Assembly: GCA_003519585.1 (NCBI GenBank)
Contig: DOWL01000109.1
Coordinates: 1-44,354, forward strand
Source: Nocardioides sp.
GTDB lineage: Bacteria > Actinomycetota > Actinomycetes > Propionibacteriales > Nocardioidaceae
Direction: 5' to 3'
Length of the DNA stretch: 44,354 nucleotides
Shown here: piece after piece, positions 10,245 through 16,795 of the stretch
Numbering within the stretch: the stretch's first letter is position 1
Layout of the letters: the number at the start of each line of letters is the position of its first letter
Program-made: the position numbers and the translations under genes
Notes under the pieces: model-generated
Database searches by the model: none
Told to the model about the DNA's origin: nothing
Seen by the model: only the letters and a program-made list of their open reading frames with translations

Positions 10245-10263
10245 ATGCGAGACTTCGTCGCAT
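10245..10263. promoter_or_regulatory. short inverted repeat between sigma-factor gene and divergent gene
   Basis: Arms ATGCGA and TCGCAT are separated by seven bases. The repeat overlaps the ATG (10262) of the DinB-like gene and lies 41 bases upstream of the sigma-factor start. A regulatory role is inferred from position only. Confidence 0.3.
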
Positions 10264-10891
10264 GGCGGCCGACTGGGAGCTGGTGCATGCCGAGCGAGCT
10301 GCGCTCGTGGAGCTGTTCGGTGAGATCGAGGGTCCGCAGTGGGAGGTCGCGAGCCTGTGCGAGAGCTGGACGGTCCACGACGTCCTGGCCCATCTCGCCA
10401 GCGCCCTCGACGTCAGCACGGCCGCGTCGGTGAAGGCGTTCGTCGCGGCCCTGGGCCGTCCGAAGGTGCTGATCGACAACCTCACCCGCGCGTACGCCGT
10501 CCGGTCGTCCGCCGAGCTCCTCGCGATCTACGCCCGCCACACCCAGAGCAGGTTCGCCCCGCCGGGGCTGGGCTGGAAGGCCCCGCTGACCGATGTGATG
10601 GTGCACCGGATGGACGTGGCGGTTCCCCTCGGCATCGACCCGGCGCGTCCGCCCGAGTCGTGGCGGCCGGTGCTGGAGTTCCTCACCTCGGGGATCCCGA
10701 TGCTCGGCTCGATGCGCGGCGGGCGCCCCAAGGTCACCTGGCGAGCCACCGATCTCGATTGGACCCGGGGGAGTGGTCCCGAGGTCGCCGGCTCCGCGGA
10801 GGACGTGGGGCTGACGCTGGCCGGGCGCGGGCCTCGGATCGATGCGCTCGACGGGCCGGGTTGCGACGCCGTACGCCGCTGGCTCGGGTGA
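10262..10891 (+). CDS. DinB-like / maleylpyruvate isomerase N-terminal family protein
   Basis: A 209-residue protein of the mycothiol-dependent maleylpyruvate isomerase (DinB-like four-helix) family. The N-terminal half holds WEVASLCESWTVHDVLAHLA, with its His in the metal-binding position, and MVHRMDVAVPLG carries the later metal-site histidine. Family members are thiol-dependent enzymes acting with mycothiol; the substrate of this one is unknown. ATG 10262 is the first sensible start; the frame is open further upstream but across the sigma-factor gene. A GAGACT hexamer ends seven bases before it. Transcription is divergent from the ECF sigma gene, with only 57 bases between them. The tmRNA gene follows 63 bases downstream. 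Confidence 0.8.
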   Translation: MAADWELVHAERAALVELFGEIEGPQWEVASLCESWTVHDVLAHLASALDVSTAASVKAFVAALGRPKVLIDNLTRAYAVRSSAELLAIYARHTQSRFAPPGLGWKAPLTDVMVHRMDVAVPLGIDPARPPESWRPVLEFLTSGIPMLGSMRGGRPKVTWRATDLDWTRGSGPEVAGSAEDVGLTLAGRGPRIDALDGPGCDAVRRWLG

Positions 10892-10942
10892 CCGGACAAA
10901 CGGGTTCGGGAATGTCGGGACCCTCGTCTATCGTTCACCCCG

Positions 10943-10948
10943 TACAAC
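10943..10948 (+). promoter_or_regulatory. probable -10 element of the tmRNA gene
   Basis: TACAAC lies exactly six bases before the predicted mature 5' end of the tmRNA (10955), the spacing expected between a -10 hexamer and +1. No convincing -35 box is seen. Confidence 0.45.
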
Positions 10949-10954
10949 TCAAAA

Positions 10955-11320
10955 GGGGCTGATCGGTTTCGACTTGGGACGTTAGTTCCAGGGGAAGCGG
11001 GTCGAGGAGCCAGCGACATCTCGTAAACGACCGCTGGAAACCACAACTGCCAACGCTAAGCGCAGTTCCTTCGCTCTCGCCGCCTGAGCGGTGATCGAAG
11101 CGTCAGACCGGGCATCCGTCTCCGTCCCGGACCCTGGCGTCATCTAGGAGACTTGCTGGTCACCTCCAGTCAGGAGGGGTGACCGGGACTCAAACCTGAC
11201 TGAGTCTGTCGGCGACGTGTCTGCGCGAGCGCCGGGGCTGAGAACACGACATCGCAGACTGCACCCGGAGAAGACCTGGTTCGACGCTCGAGGACGCGGG
11301 TTCGATTCCCGCCAGCTCCA
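10955..11320 (+). ncRNA. ssrA: transfer-messenger RNA (tmRNA, SsrA)
   Basis: A 366-nt tmRNA. The 5' end GGGGCUG pairs with CAGCUCC at 11313-11319, including the usual G-U pair, and 11320 is the discriminator A. The tRNA-like T arm is visible in GGGTTCGATTCCC. CCA is not encoded (the next bases are CAC) and must be added after transcription. The resume codon is GCC at 11049 and the tag reads ANAKRSSFALAA, ending at TGA 11085-11087. The FALAA end is the proteolysis signal. With SmpB, this RNA rescues stalled ribosomes and marks the unfinished protein for Clp-type proteases. Pseudoknot regions lie between 11088 and about 11270. The 3' end of ssrA is a common integration site, but no second copy of this end occurs in the window. 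Confidence 0.96.
11049..11087 (+). other. tmRNA tag-peptide reading frame
   Basis: Twelve codons plus TGA inside the tmRNA encode ANAKRSSFALAA. The reading frame starts at the GCC resume codon, has two alanines at the end, and is the same length as the mycobacterial tag. Confidence 0.9.
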
Positions 11321-11372
11321 CACGTACTTATTCAGGCGTCCTCGCAGAAAACGCGGAGATCTTCGCAGGATT

Positions 11373-11404
11373 GACGGCCGTTGCGGTGATCCGCGACGGC
11401 CGTC
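11373..11404 (+). terminator. long perfect hairpin downstream of tmRNA
   Basis: Fourteen stem positions fold as GACGGCCGT, a T-G wobble, then GCGG, with a four-base loop (TGAT) and the exact complementary arm. It begins 53 bases after the tmRNA end. There is no T-run, as is common in high-GC actinobacterial terminators. It probably ends the tmRNA transcript and insulates it from the next gene. Confidence 0.6.
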
Positions 11405-11421
11405 TGCTGCGCCGGTTGAGT

Positions 11422-11480
11422 GTGTGGACGGTAGTCTGCGTTGTGTGTGAACGGTAGTATGGCAACCGTGTGAACGGTAG
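11422..11480 (+). repeat. three 13-bp direct repeats with exact 23-bp period upstream of the ATPase gene
   Basis: Copies at 11422-11434, 11445-11457 and 11468-11480 read GTGTGAACGGTAG, with a single A-to-G change in the first. The starts are exactly 23 bases apart. Each copy runs into a TAGNNT hexamer (TAGTCT 11432-11437, TAGTAT 11455-11460, TAGGGT 11478-11483), which looks like a -10 element. The last ends six bases before the ATPase start codon. They may be operator repeats or tandem promoter units. Confidence 0.8.
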
Positions 11481-11489
11481 GGTGGTGGT

Positions 11490-12761
11490 ATGCCCTACCT
11501 GCCTCGAGTTGTGGATCTCGAGCTCGACGACCTGCTGTCCGCACTCCCCGCGATCGCGGTGGACGGCGCCAAGGGCGTGGGAAAGACCGAGACCGCGTTG
11601 CGTCGGGCGCACCGCGTGTTGGAACTCGACGACCCGGCGCAGTTGGCCACGGTTGCCGCTGACATGTCCTGGCTGGAGTCGCTGGACGGGACCATCCTGA
11701 TCGACGAGTGGCAGCGGCACCCACCGGTCTGGGACTACGTTCGCCGGCGCGCGGACTCCGGTGTCGGACCGGGCCGGTACCTGCTCACCGGGTCAGCGAC
11801 CCCCATCGGCGCCGACGTGCACTCAGGCGCGGGCCGCATCGTGCGCCTGCGCATGCGGCCGATGTCCCTGGCCGAGCGCGGCATCGTGGCGCCGACCGTG
11901 TCCCTGGGCGACCTGCTGTCGGGGAACAGGCCCGAGGTGAACGGTGAGTCGCCTCTGGGTCTGAAGGACTACGTCGAGGAGGTCCTCGCCTCCGGGTTCC
12001 CCGGCATCCGGTCCTTCACCGGCCGCGCCCGACGCCTACAGCTCACCGGCTACCTGGAGCGGATCGTGGACCGGGACTTCCCCGAGCTCGGCCACCAGGT
12101 CCGGCGACCAGCGACCCTGCGGGCATGGCTCGCGGCGTACGCAGCCGCTACCGCGACCACTACCAGCTACAACGCGCTGCTCCAGGCCGCCACCGCCGGG
12201 CACAGTGAGAAGCCGGCCAAGACGACGACCATCGCCTACCGCGACACCCTCGAGCACCTGTGGCTGCTCGACCCGGTCCCCGGCTGGACACCCGGGCACG
12301 GGCACCTCGGCCGGCTCGGTCAGGCGCCCAAGCACCACCTGGCTGACCCCGCCCTGGCCGCCAGTCTGCTCGGCGTGGACGCCGGCAAGCTCCTTTCCGG
12401 AGCCGACGCCGGGCCGCCTGTCCCACGTGACGGCACGCTGCTCGGGGCGTTGTTCGAGTCGCTGGTCACGCTCTCCGTCCGCGTATACGCCCAGCCACAC
12501 GAGGCGCAGGTGTCGCACCTGCGGCTATGGGACGGCCGACACGAGGTCGACCTCATCGTGGAGCGGCCCGACGGGTCGGTGGTCGCGGTCGAGGTCAAGC
12601 TCGACGGGGCCATCGACGATGACGATGTGAAGCACCTGCACTGGCTGCGGGACAAGCTGGGGGACCGGCTCCTGGACGCCGTAGTGGTCTCCACCGGTCC
12701 GACCGCCTACCGGCGGCCCGACGGCATCGCGGTCGTGCCGGCCGCGCTGCTCGGAGCTTGA
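11490..12761 (+). CDS. AAA ATPase with DUF4143-type C-terminal domain
   Basis: A 423-residue ATPase of the AAA_14/DUF4143 family. Walker A GAKGVGKT is at 26-33, Walker B ILIDEWQ at 69-75 (Asp72-Glu73), and a sensor-like LLTGSATP at 98-105. The C-terminal DUF4143 region contains a PD-(D/E)xK-like core: HEVDL (Asp354) then VEVK (Glu368, Lys370). This suggests a nuclease-like fold, but activity is not established for the family. These genes are widespread, sporadic and often stand alone near mobile DNA. This one sits directly beyond the tmRNA 3' end, a classic integration spot, and uses a GTA-T codon context unusual here. The start ATG 11490 is supported by TAGGGT six bases upstream. It converges on the FGE gene, 11 bases away. 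Confidence 0.85.
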   Translation: MPYLPRVVDLELDDLLSALPAIAVDGAKGVGKTETALRRAHRVLELDDPAQLATVAADMSWLESLDGTILIDEWQRHPPVWDYVRRRADSGVGPGRYLLTGSATPIGADVHSGAGRIVRLRMRPMSLAERGIVAPTVSLGDLLSGNRPEVNGESPLGLKDYVEEVLASGFPGIRSFTGRARRLQLTGYLERIVDRDFPELGHQVRRPATLRAWLAAYAAATATTTSYNALLQAATAGHSEKPAKTTTIAYRDTLEHLWLLDPVPGWTPGHGHLGRLGQAPKHHLADPALAASLLGVDAGKLLSGADAGPPVPRDGTLLGALFESLVTLSVRVYAQPHEAQVSHLRLWDGRHEVDLIVERPDGSVVAVEVKLDGAIDDDDVKHLHWLRDKLGDRLLDAVVVSTGPTAYRRPDGIAVVPAALLGA

Positions 12762-12772
12762 CGGAGAGGACA

Positions 12773-13684
12773 CTAGCGATCCTTCACGCAGCGAAAGCCC
12801 AGGTGGTTGGTGGTGGATCGCACGGCGTGGCCCTGCCGGGCCGCCGGTCGGTAGCGGTGGCAGTACGACGGCGCGCAGATGTGCGAGCCGCCCTTCATGA
12901 CCTTGCGGTCGGTCTCCACGACCATGTGGGTGGGGTCCGGCCGCGGACCGCAGCACGCGTGGGTGCTCGACTGGTCCGGTCCGCCGGCGTGGTCGGGGGT
13001 CCAGTCGGAGACCGTCCACTCCCAGACGTTCCCGGCCACGTCGTGGAGTCCGTACCCGTTGGGCGCGAAGGTGCCGACCGGTGAGGTGCCGGCGCCGTTG
13101 AACTGATGCAGCCGCTGGTAGGGGAACTCGCCCTGCCAGGTGTTGGCCATGACCTTGCCGCGGCGGAGGAACTCGTCGCCCCACGGGTAGGTCGCCTGCT
13201 CGAGCCCGCCGCGGGCCGCGTGCTCCCACTCGGCCTCGGTGGGGAGCCGCTTGTCGGCCCACGCGGCGTACGCGCGCGCGTCCTCCCAGCCGACGTGGAC
13301 GACGGGATGCCGGTCGAGACCGTGCAGCGTGGACTGTGGACCGTCGGGGTGCCGCCAGTCGGCGCCGGGTTGCCAGCGCCACCAGCGTCGCCAGTCGTCC
13401 AGCGGCACGCGTCCCTGGGTCGGGGTGAACACCTGCGAACCGGGGACCAACTCCTCCGGGCTGGCGTCGGGGAAGTCCTCCGCTGGTGGCTCCTGCTCGG
13501 CAACCGTGACGTAGCCGGTGGCCTTGACGAAGCGCCGGAACTCGGCGTTGGTCACCGGGTGCTCGTCCACCCACAGCGCGTCGACCTCCACCTGGGTGAC
13601 CGGTTGCTCCTCGGGGTAGAAGTCGGTCGACCCCATGCTGAACCGGCCGCTCGGCACGGCGACCATGCCTCGGGGTGGGGCCAC
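12773..13684 (-). CDS. formylglycine-generating enzyme (sulfatase-modifying factor)
   Basis: A 303-residue FGE-type protein. It oxidises a cysteine in sulfatases (CxPxR motif) to Calpha-formylglycine; the bacterial aerobic enzymes use copper and oxygen. The two active-site cysteines are present as Cys270 and Cys275 in GGSHICAPSYCHRYR, almost the same numbers as the well-studied Streptomyces coelicolor enzyme (272/277). Other signatures are HPVVHVGWEDARAYAAW, KRLPTEAEWEHAARGG, YGLHDVAGNVWEW and the ending HLGFRC. GTG 13684 was chosen because GGGAGG lies seven bases upstream; a longer frame to 13768 lacks such a site. No signal peptide is seen, so it is cytoplasmic. No sulfatase gene is present in this window. 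Confidence 0.9.
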   Translation of the reverse strand: MAPPRGMVAVPSGRFSMGSTDFYPEEQPVTQVEVDALWVDEHPVTNAEFRRFVKATGYVTVAEQEPPAEDFPDASPEELVPGSQVFTPTQGRVPLDDWRRWWRWQPGADWRHPDGPQSTLHGLDRHPVVHVGWEDARAYAAWADKRLPTEAEWEHAARGGLEQATYPWGDEFLRRGKVMANTWQGEFPYQRLHQFNGAGTSPVGTFAPNGYGLHDVAGNVWEWTVSDWTPDHAGGPDQSSTHACCGPRPDPTHMVVETDRKVMKGGSHICAPSYCHRYRPAARQGHAVRSTTNHLGFRCVKDR

Positions 13685-13781
13685 GACACATCCTCCCAGG
13701 ACCAACGACGATCGCGCTGGGGCCAGGATGCCGCACGCCCAGCCGGAAGCTGGCTCGGGGCTCGCCACGCCAAGGCGGGCA

Positions 13782-14276
13782 TCACGGTCTCCGCATCAGG
13801 CAGGTCGAGCCGGCGAGCGCGATGACCCTGCCGTCCGCGTCCACGATCCGTGCGGACGCGACCATCGTGGTGCGGCCTTCGTGGTCGACCTCGGCCGTGC
13901 AGATCAGAGGTCCGCCGGAGACGAGGGCCGGCCGCAGGAATCGGACGTTGAGCTCGCCGGTGACGTAGCCGACACCCACGGGGAGCATCGAGTGGACCGC
14001 GCAGCCCATCGCGGTGTCCACCATCGCCGCCAGGACTCCGCCGTGGACGATGCCGAACGGATTGAGGTGGTACTCGCCGACGTCGAGCCGGAAACTGGCC
14101 CGGCCGGGGTCGGCCGCGATCGGCTCGAGGCCCAGCGTCCGGACGGCGGGAGGAACGGGAAGTTCGCCGGCGCCGATGGCCCGCAGGATGCTGAGCCCGT
14201 CTCGGTCCAGGCCGGCGAGGGCGGTGGGAGCGGGGTCGTCCCACCCATACGTGCGCTGACGCGTGTCGATCGACAT
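13782..14276 (-). CDS. PaaI-type thioesterase (hotdog fold)
   Basis: A 164-residue hotdog-fold acyl-CoA thioesterase. The family motif is FGIVHGGVLAAMVDTAMG, with His78-Gly-Gly and the catalytic-position Asp87. The C-terminal strands carry VSGGPLICTAEV and RTTMVASARIVDADGRV. ATG 14276 is preceded by AAAGGAG at the ideal six-base distance; longer open frame upstream is not coding. It hydrolyses an acyl-CoA of unknown identity. It is 14 bases downstream of the DUF2867 gene and clearly in the same transcript, which starts at the twin palindromes near 14790-14830. Confidence 0.87.
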   Translation of the reverse strand: MSIDTRQRTYGWDDPAPTALAGLDRDGLSILRAIGAGELPVPPAVRTLGLEPIAADPGRASFRLDVGEYHLNPFGIVHGGVLAAMVDTAMGCAVHSMLPVGVGYVTGELNVRFLRPALVSGGPLICTAEVDHEGRTTMVASARIVDADGRVIALAGSTCLMRRP

Positions 14277-14290
14277 GTGTGACTCCTTTG

Positions 14291-14776
14291 TCAGGTGTTC
14301 GGGTTTGCCAGGTGTGCGGCACGCTCGAGCGACGCCCGCACCACCCAGGGGTGAATCGCGCGGACGAAGGTGGAGTACGCGCGGCCACGTCGGTCGTGCA
14401 GCGTGACCACGGTGCTCACGACGACACGTCCCGGCTCGACGAGGACGGAGGCGCGGAAGTCGAGGTGGCCGTGGTCGGACCCCACCAGGACCTCGTCGTC
14501 TGTGCGGGAGATGACGTCGAACGCGTGGTTGCCCCCGGGCGCGATACCGACCAGCGGGACCAGCGCCTCGCGCACGGCGAAGAGGGTGCGGACCCAGCGC
14601 GGCGGTGCGCCGAAGATCGCCGCTGCCCACGCGCGTGGGTCGCGTCGCGGGACGTCGCTCGCCAGGTCGATGGCGTACGCATCCGACCAATCGACTCGTG
14701 CGAGGCAACCTGCCGACAGCGTCGTCGACGGCACCGGGATCGGGTACGCGCGGCGCGTAGGGAAGTGTGCGTTCAT
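14291..14776 (-). CDS. DUF2867 family protein
   Basis: A 161-residue protein of the DUF2867/SRPBCC-like group. It is recognisable by LARVDWSDAYAIDL near the start, FAVREALVPLVGI in the middle, DVISRTDDEVLVGSDHGHLDFRAS (here shortened to DEVLVGSDHGHLDF), and VRAIHPWVVRASL at the end. Family members are small ligand-binding beta/alpha proteins of unknown function. ATG 14776 is set by GGAAGGAG just upstream; the longer frame to 14941 crosses the tetR gene and the operators. It leads the minus-strand operon with the thioesterase. Its promoter region holds palindrome 14787-14804, so the divergent TetR protein probably controls it. Confidence 0.75.
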   Translation of the reverse strand: MNAHFPTRRAYPIPVPSTTLSAGCLARVDWSDAYAIDLASDVPRRDPRAWAAAIFGAPPRWVRTLFAVREALVPLVGIAPGGNHAFDVISRTDDEVLVGSDHGHLDFRASVLVEPGRVVVSTVVTLHDRRGRAYSTFVRAIHPWVVRASLERAAHLANPNT

Positions 14777-14786
14777 GGTGCTCCTT

Positions 14787-14804
14787 CCATACGCCTCCGT
14801 ATGG
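14787..14804. promoter_or_regulatory. TetR operator palindrome 1
   Basis: CCATACG-cctc-CGTATGG is a perfect 7-bp inverted repeat with a 4-base spacer. It ends 11 bases before the DUF2867 start codon, directly upstream of its ribosome site. Its partner lies 25 bp away, centre to centre. Confidence 0.8.
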
Positions 14805-14811
14805 AGGCATG

Positions 14812-14829
14812 CCATACGGTAGCGTATGG
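14812..14829. promoter_or_regulatory. TetR operator palindrome 2
   Basis: CCATACG-gtag-CGTATGG has the same arms and spacer length as the first palindrome. It covers a TACGGT -10-like hexamer (14815-14820) and the tetR ATG itself, so binding should block the regulator's own expression. Confidence 0.8.
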
Positions 14830-15425
14830 ACATGGCGAAAGTGAAGCGTGAATCCTTGGGACGGTCGGACTGGGTCGAGGCTGGGCTCAAGGCGCTGGCC
14901 CGAGGAGGTGTGCCCGCGGTCGCCGTCGAGCCGCTGGCCAAGGAGCTCGGCGCGACGAAGGGCAGCTTCTACTGGCACTTCGCAGATCGGAACGCACTGC
15001 TCGAGGCCATCCTCGAGCGCTGGGAACAGCGCGACACCGAGCTGGTCATCGCCGCGATCGACGAGACCGGCGATGCCACCACGCGGTTGCGCGCTCTGCT
15101 CCGCGTCGCGTTCACGTCGGTGCTCGCCAACTCCGCTGATGGTCGGGGGAGTGTCGAGCTCGCCCTCCAGGCCAGCGCTGCGCATCCGCTCGTAGCCGCC
15201 ACTCTGGATCGCGTGACCGCGCGACGGCTCGGACAGCTCACCGCACTCTTCGTGGCCCTGGGATTGTCGCCGAGCGCGGCCCGCGACCGCGGCCTGCTCG
15301 CCTACACGGCGTTCCTCGGCCACGTGCAACTCGCGCACGCGACTCCCGAGCTGTTGCCCAAGGGACGCGCATACTCCGCGCACGTCAACCGGACTGTCGA
15401 AGCGCTCGTCCGAGTCGGATCATGA
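14826..15425 (+). CDS. TetR-family transcriptional regulator (divergent, autoregulated)
   Basis: A 199-residue TetR-type repressor. The N-terminal helix-turn-helix spans about 15-60 and includes VEPLAKELGATKGSFYWHF, the typical recognition segment. The C-terminal ligand domain includes ELALQASAAHPLVAATL. The start is ATG 14826 or ATG 14832; both lie in or next to palindrome 2 with no Shine-Dalgarno, which suggests a leaderless mRNA. It heads an operon with the GNAT (ATGA overlap) and the membrane protein, and faces the DUF2867-thioesterase operon. The two identical palindromes in the 49-base gap are its likely operators. The ligand is unknown. Confidence 0.9.
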   Translation: MDMAKVKRESLGRSDWVEAGLKALARGGVPAVAVEPLAKELGATKGSFYWHFADRNALLEAILERWEQRDTELVIAAIDETGDATTRLRALLRVAFTSVLANSADGRGSVELALQASAAHPLVAATLDRVTARRLGQLTALFVALGLSPSAARDRGLLAYTAFLGHVQLAHATPELLPKGRAYSAHVNRTVEALVRVGS

Positions 15426-16000
15426 GGGGTATGTCGCTTGATCCGCCCACGCTCACCACGGCCCGGCTGCAGCTGCGGCCGTTCGAGAAGGACGACCTGG
15501 GGCCGTTGTTCGAGCTGCACAGCAGCGCCGAGATCCTTCGCTACTGGGACGCGCCGCCATGGACGGACCGCTCGCGTGCCGAACGGTTCCTGGCGGTCTG
15601 TCGGCGACTGGCCGAGGACGGCTCCGGCGTACGGCTCGCCATCGACCTGGTCTCGGACGGCGACTTCATCGGCTGGTGCGGGCTCTCGCGGTGGAACCCC
15701 GACTTCCGGAGCGCCTCGTTGACGTACTGCCTGAGTGACCGCGCGTGGGGTCGGGGCTATGCGACCGAGGCGGCAGACGCGCTGGTGCAGTGGGGTTTCG
15801 ACACCCTCGACCTCAACCGGGTCCAGGCCGAAGCCGACACCCGCAACACGGCATCGGTGCGAGTGCTGGAGAAGCTCGGCTTCGTCCACGAGGGGACGCT
15901 CCGCGAGGACTGCGTCGTGAACGGCGAGGTCTCCGACTCGTTCGTCTACGGACTCCTTCGTCGGGACCGACGCACGGCCACCGCCGGGTCGGGTCGATGA
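15422..16000 (+). CDS. GNAT acetyltransferase (RimJ/RimL type)
   Basis: A 192-residue N-acetyltransferase. The acetyl-CoA motif is WGRGYATE at 109-116, followed by LDLNRVQAEADTRNTASVRVLEKLGF (shortened: NTASVRVLEKLGF), the hallmark of the RimJ/RimL subgroup. Substrates in this subgroup include ribosomal protein N-termini, amino sugars and antibiotics; none can be chosen here. ATG 15422 overlaps the tetR stop (ATGA); ATG 15431 is an alternative. It is the second gene of the TetR operon, and its own stop overlaps the next gene. Confidence 0.88.
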   Translation: MRGMSLDPPTLTTARLQLRPFEKDDLGPLFELHSSAEILRYWDAPPWTDRSRAERFLAVCRRLAEDGSGVRLAIDLVSDGDFIGWCGLSRWNPDFRSASLTYCLSDRAWGRGYATEAADALVQWGFDTLDLNRVQAEADTRNTASVRVLEKLGFVHEGTLREDCVVNGEVSDSFVYGLLRRDRRTATAGSGR

Positions 16001-16731
16001 CCGCGCCGCCGCCGATGGGAGACGGCGTGGTCCGGACCGCGGCGGCGGGCGGCTGCGCGGCGGTCGTCGCGGGCCTGGCTACTGCCGTGCTCGGCCGCCT
16101 GGCGATGAGCCTGCTGGCTGCACGCAACCCGGAGGACGCCGGGACCTTGTCCGACGACGGGTTCGTGATGGGTCAGCTGACGCTCGGCGGTACGGCGCAG
16201 CTGACTGCGACGGTCCTCCAGTTGGGCATGGTGGGGGCCGGGCTGTATCTCCTCCTGCGGCCCTTCCTCCTGGGCACCGGTGCGGTGCGGGTCGTGACCT
16301 CGGCGCTCGGGTTCGGCGTGACCATCGCGGCGCTCCTCGTCCACCCGGACGGCGTGGACTTCACCCGTCTCGAGCCGCTCTGGCTCGGGATCGCCCTGTT
16401 CGTGGCCCTTCCCGTCCTGGTGGTGGCGCTCTTCGCCGCGCTGGCCGAGCACTGGCTGCGCGAGGACTCGTGGTTCATGACCGCCCGGCGTTCGCATGTG
16501 GCGCCCCTGCTCGTCACGTGGGTCTGCGCTGGCATCGGGCTGATTCTGCTGGCCCCGCTCTTCCTCATCACCCTCGCGATGGTCGCGTTCAACGACCGGT
16601 CCCGCGACGAGTTCCATGGGAAGCGCGCCCTCCCCATGGGATTGCGTCGTGCGGGCCAGGCGCTGCTGGTGGCGATCGCGGGGCTCGGCACGATCTCGCT
16701 GGCCGGCGACATCTCGACCATCCTGGGCTGA
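15997..16731 (+). CDS. multi-pass membrane protein of unknown function
   Basis: A 244-residue membrane protein with about five hydrophobic segments (about 15-40, 62-85, 95-115, 130-152, 170-198, and a weaker one near the C-terminus). ATG 15997 overlaps the GNAT stop by four bases, so it is the third gene of the TetR-controlled operon. No conserved motif was recognised. Its position beside a TetR regulator and a GNAT suggests a resistance or transport role, which is a guess from context only. Confidence 0.72.
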   Translation: MTAPPPMGDGVVRTAAAGGCAAVVAGLATAVLGRLAMSLLAARNPEDAGTLSDDGFVMGQLTLGGTAQLTATVLQLGMVGAGLYLLLRPFLLGTGAVRVVTSALGFGVTIAALLVHPDGVDFTRLEPLWLGIALFVALPVLVVALFAALAEHWLREDSWFMTARRSHVAPLLVTWVCAGIGLILLAPLFLITLAMVAFNDRSRDEFHGKRALPMGLRRAGQALLVAIAGLGTISLAGDISTILG

Positions 16732-16795
16732 GGCGCCCTCGGGCCTGCTTTGAGATGTCAAGGACAGGCTCACGGGCGGCGCCTAGGATCGTGGA

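Noticed and set aside
11290..12780. Attachment-site duplication of the tmRNA end marking an integrated island
   Set aside because: I looked for a second copy of the GGGTTCGATTCCC...CTCCA end in the window and found none, nor any integrase.
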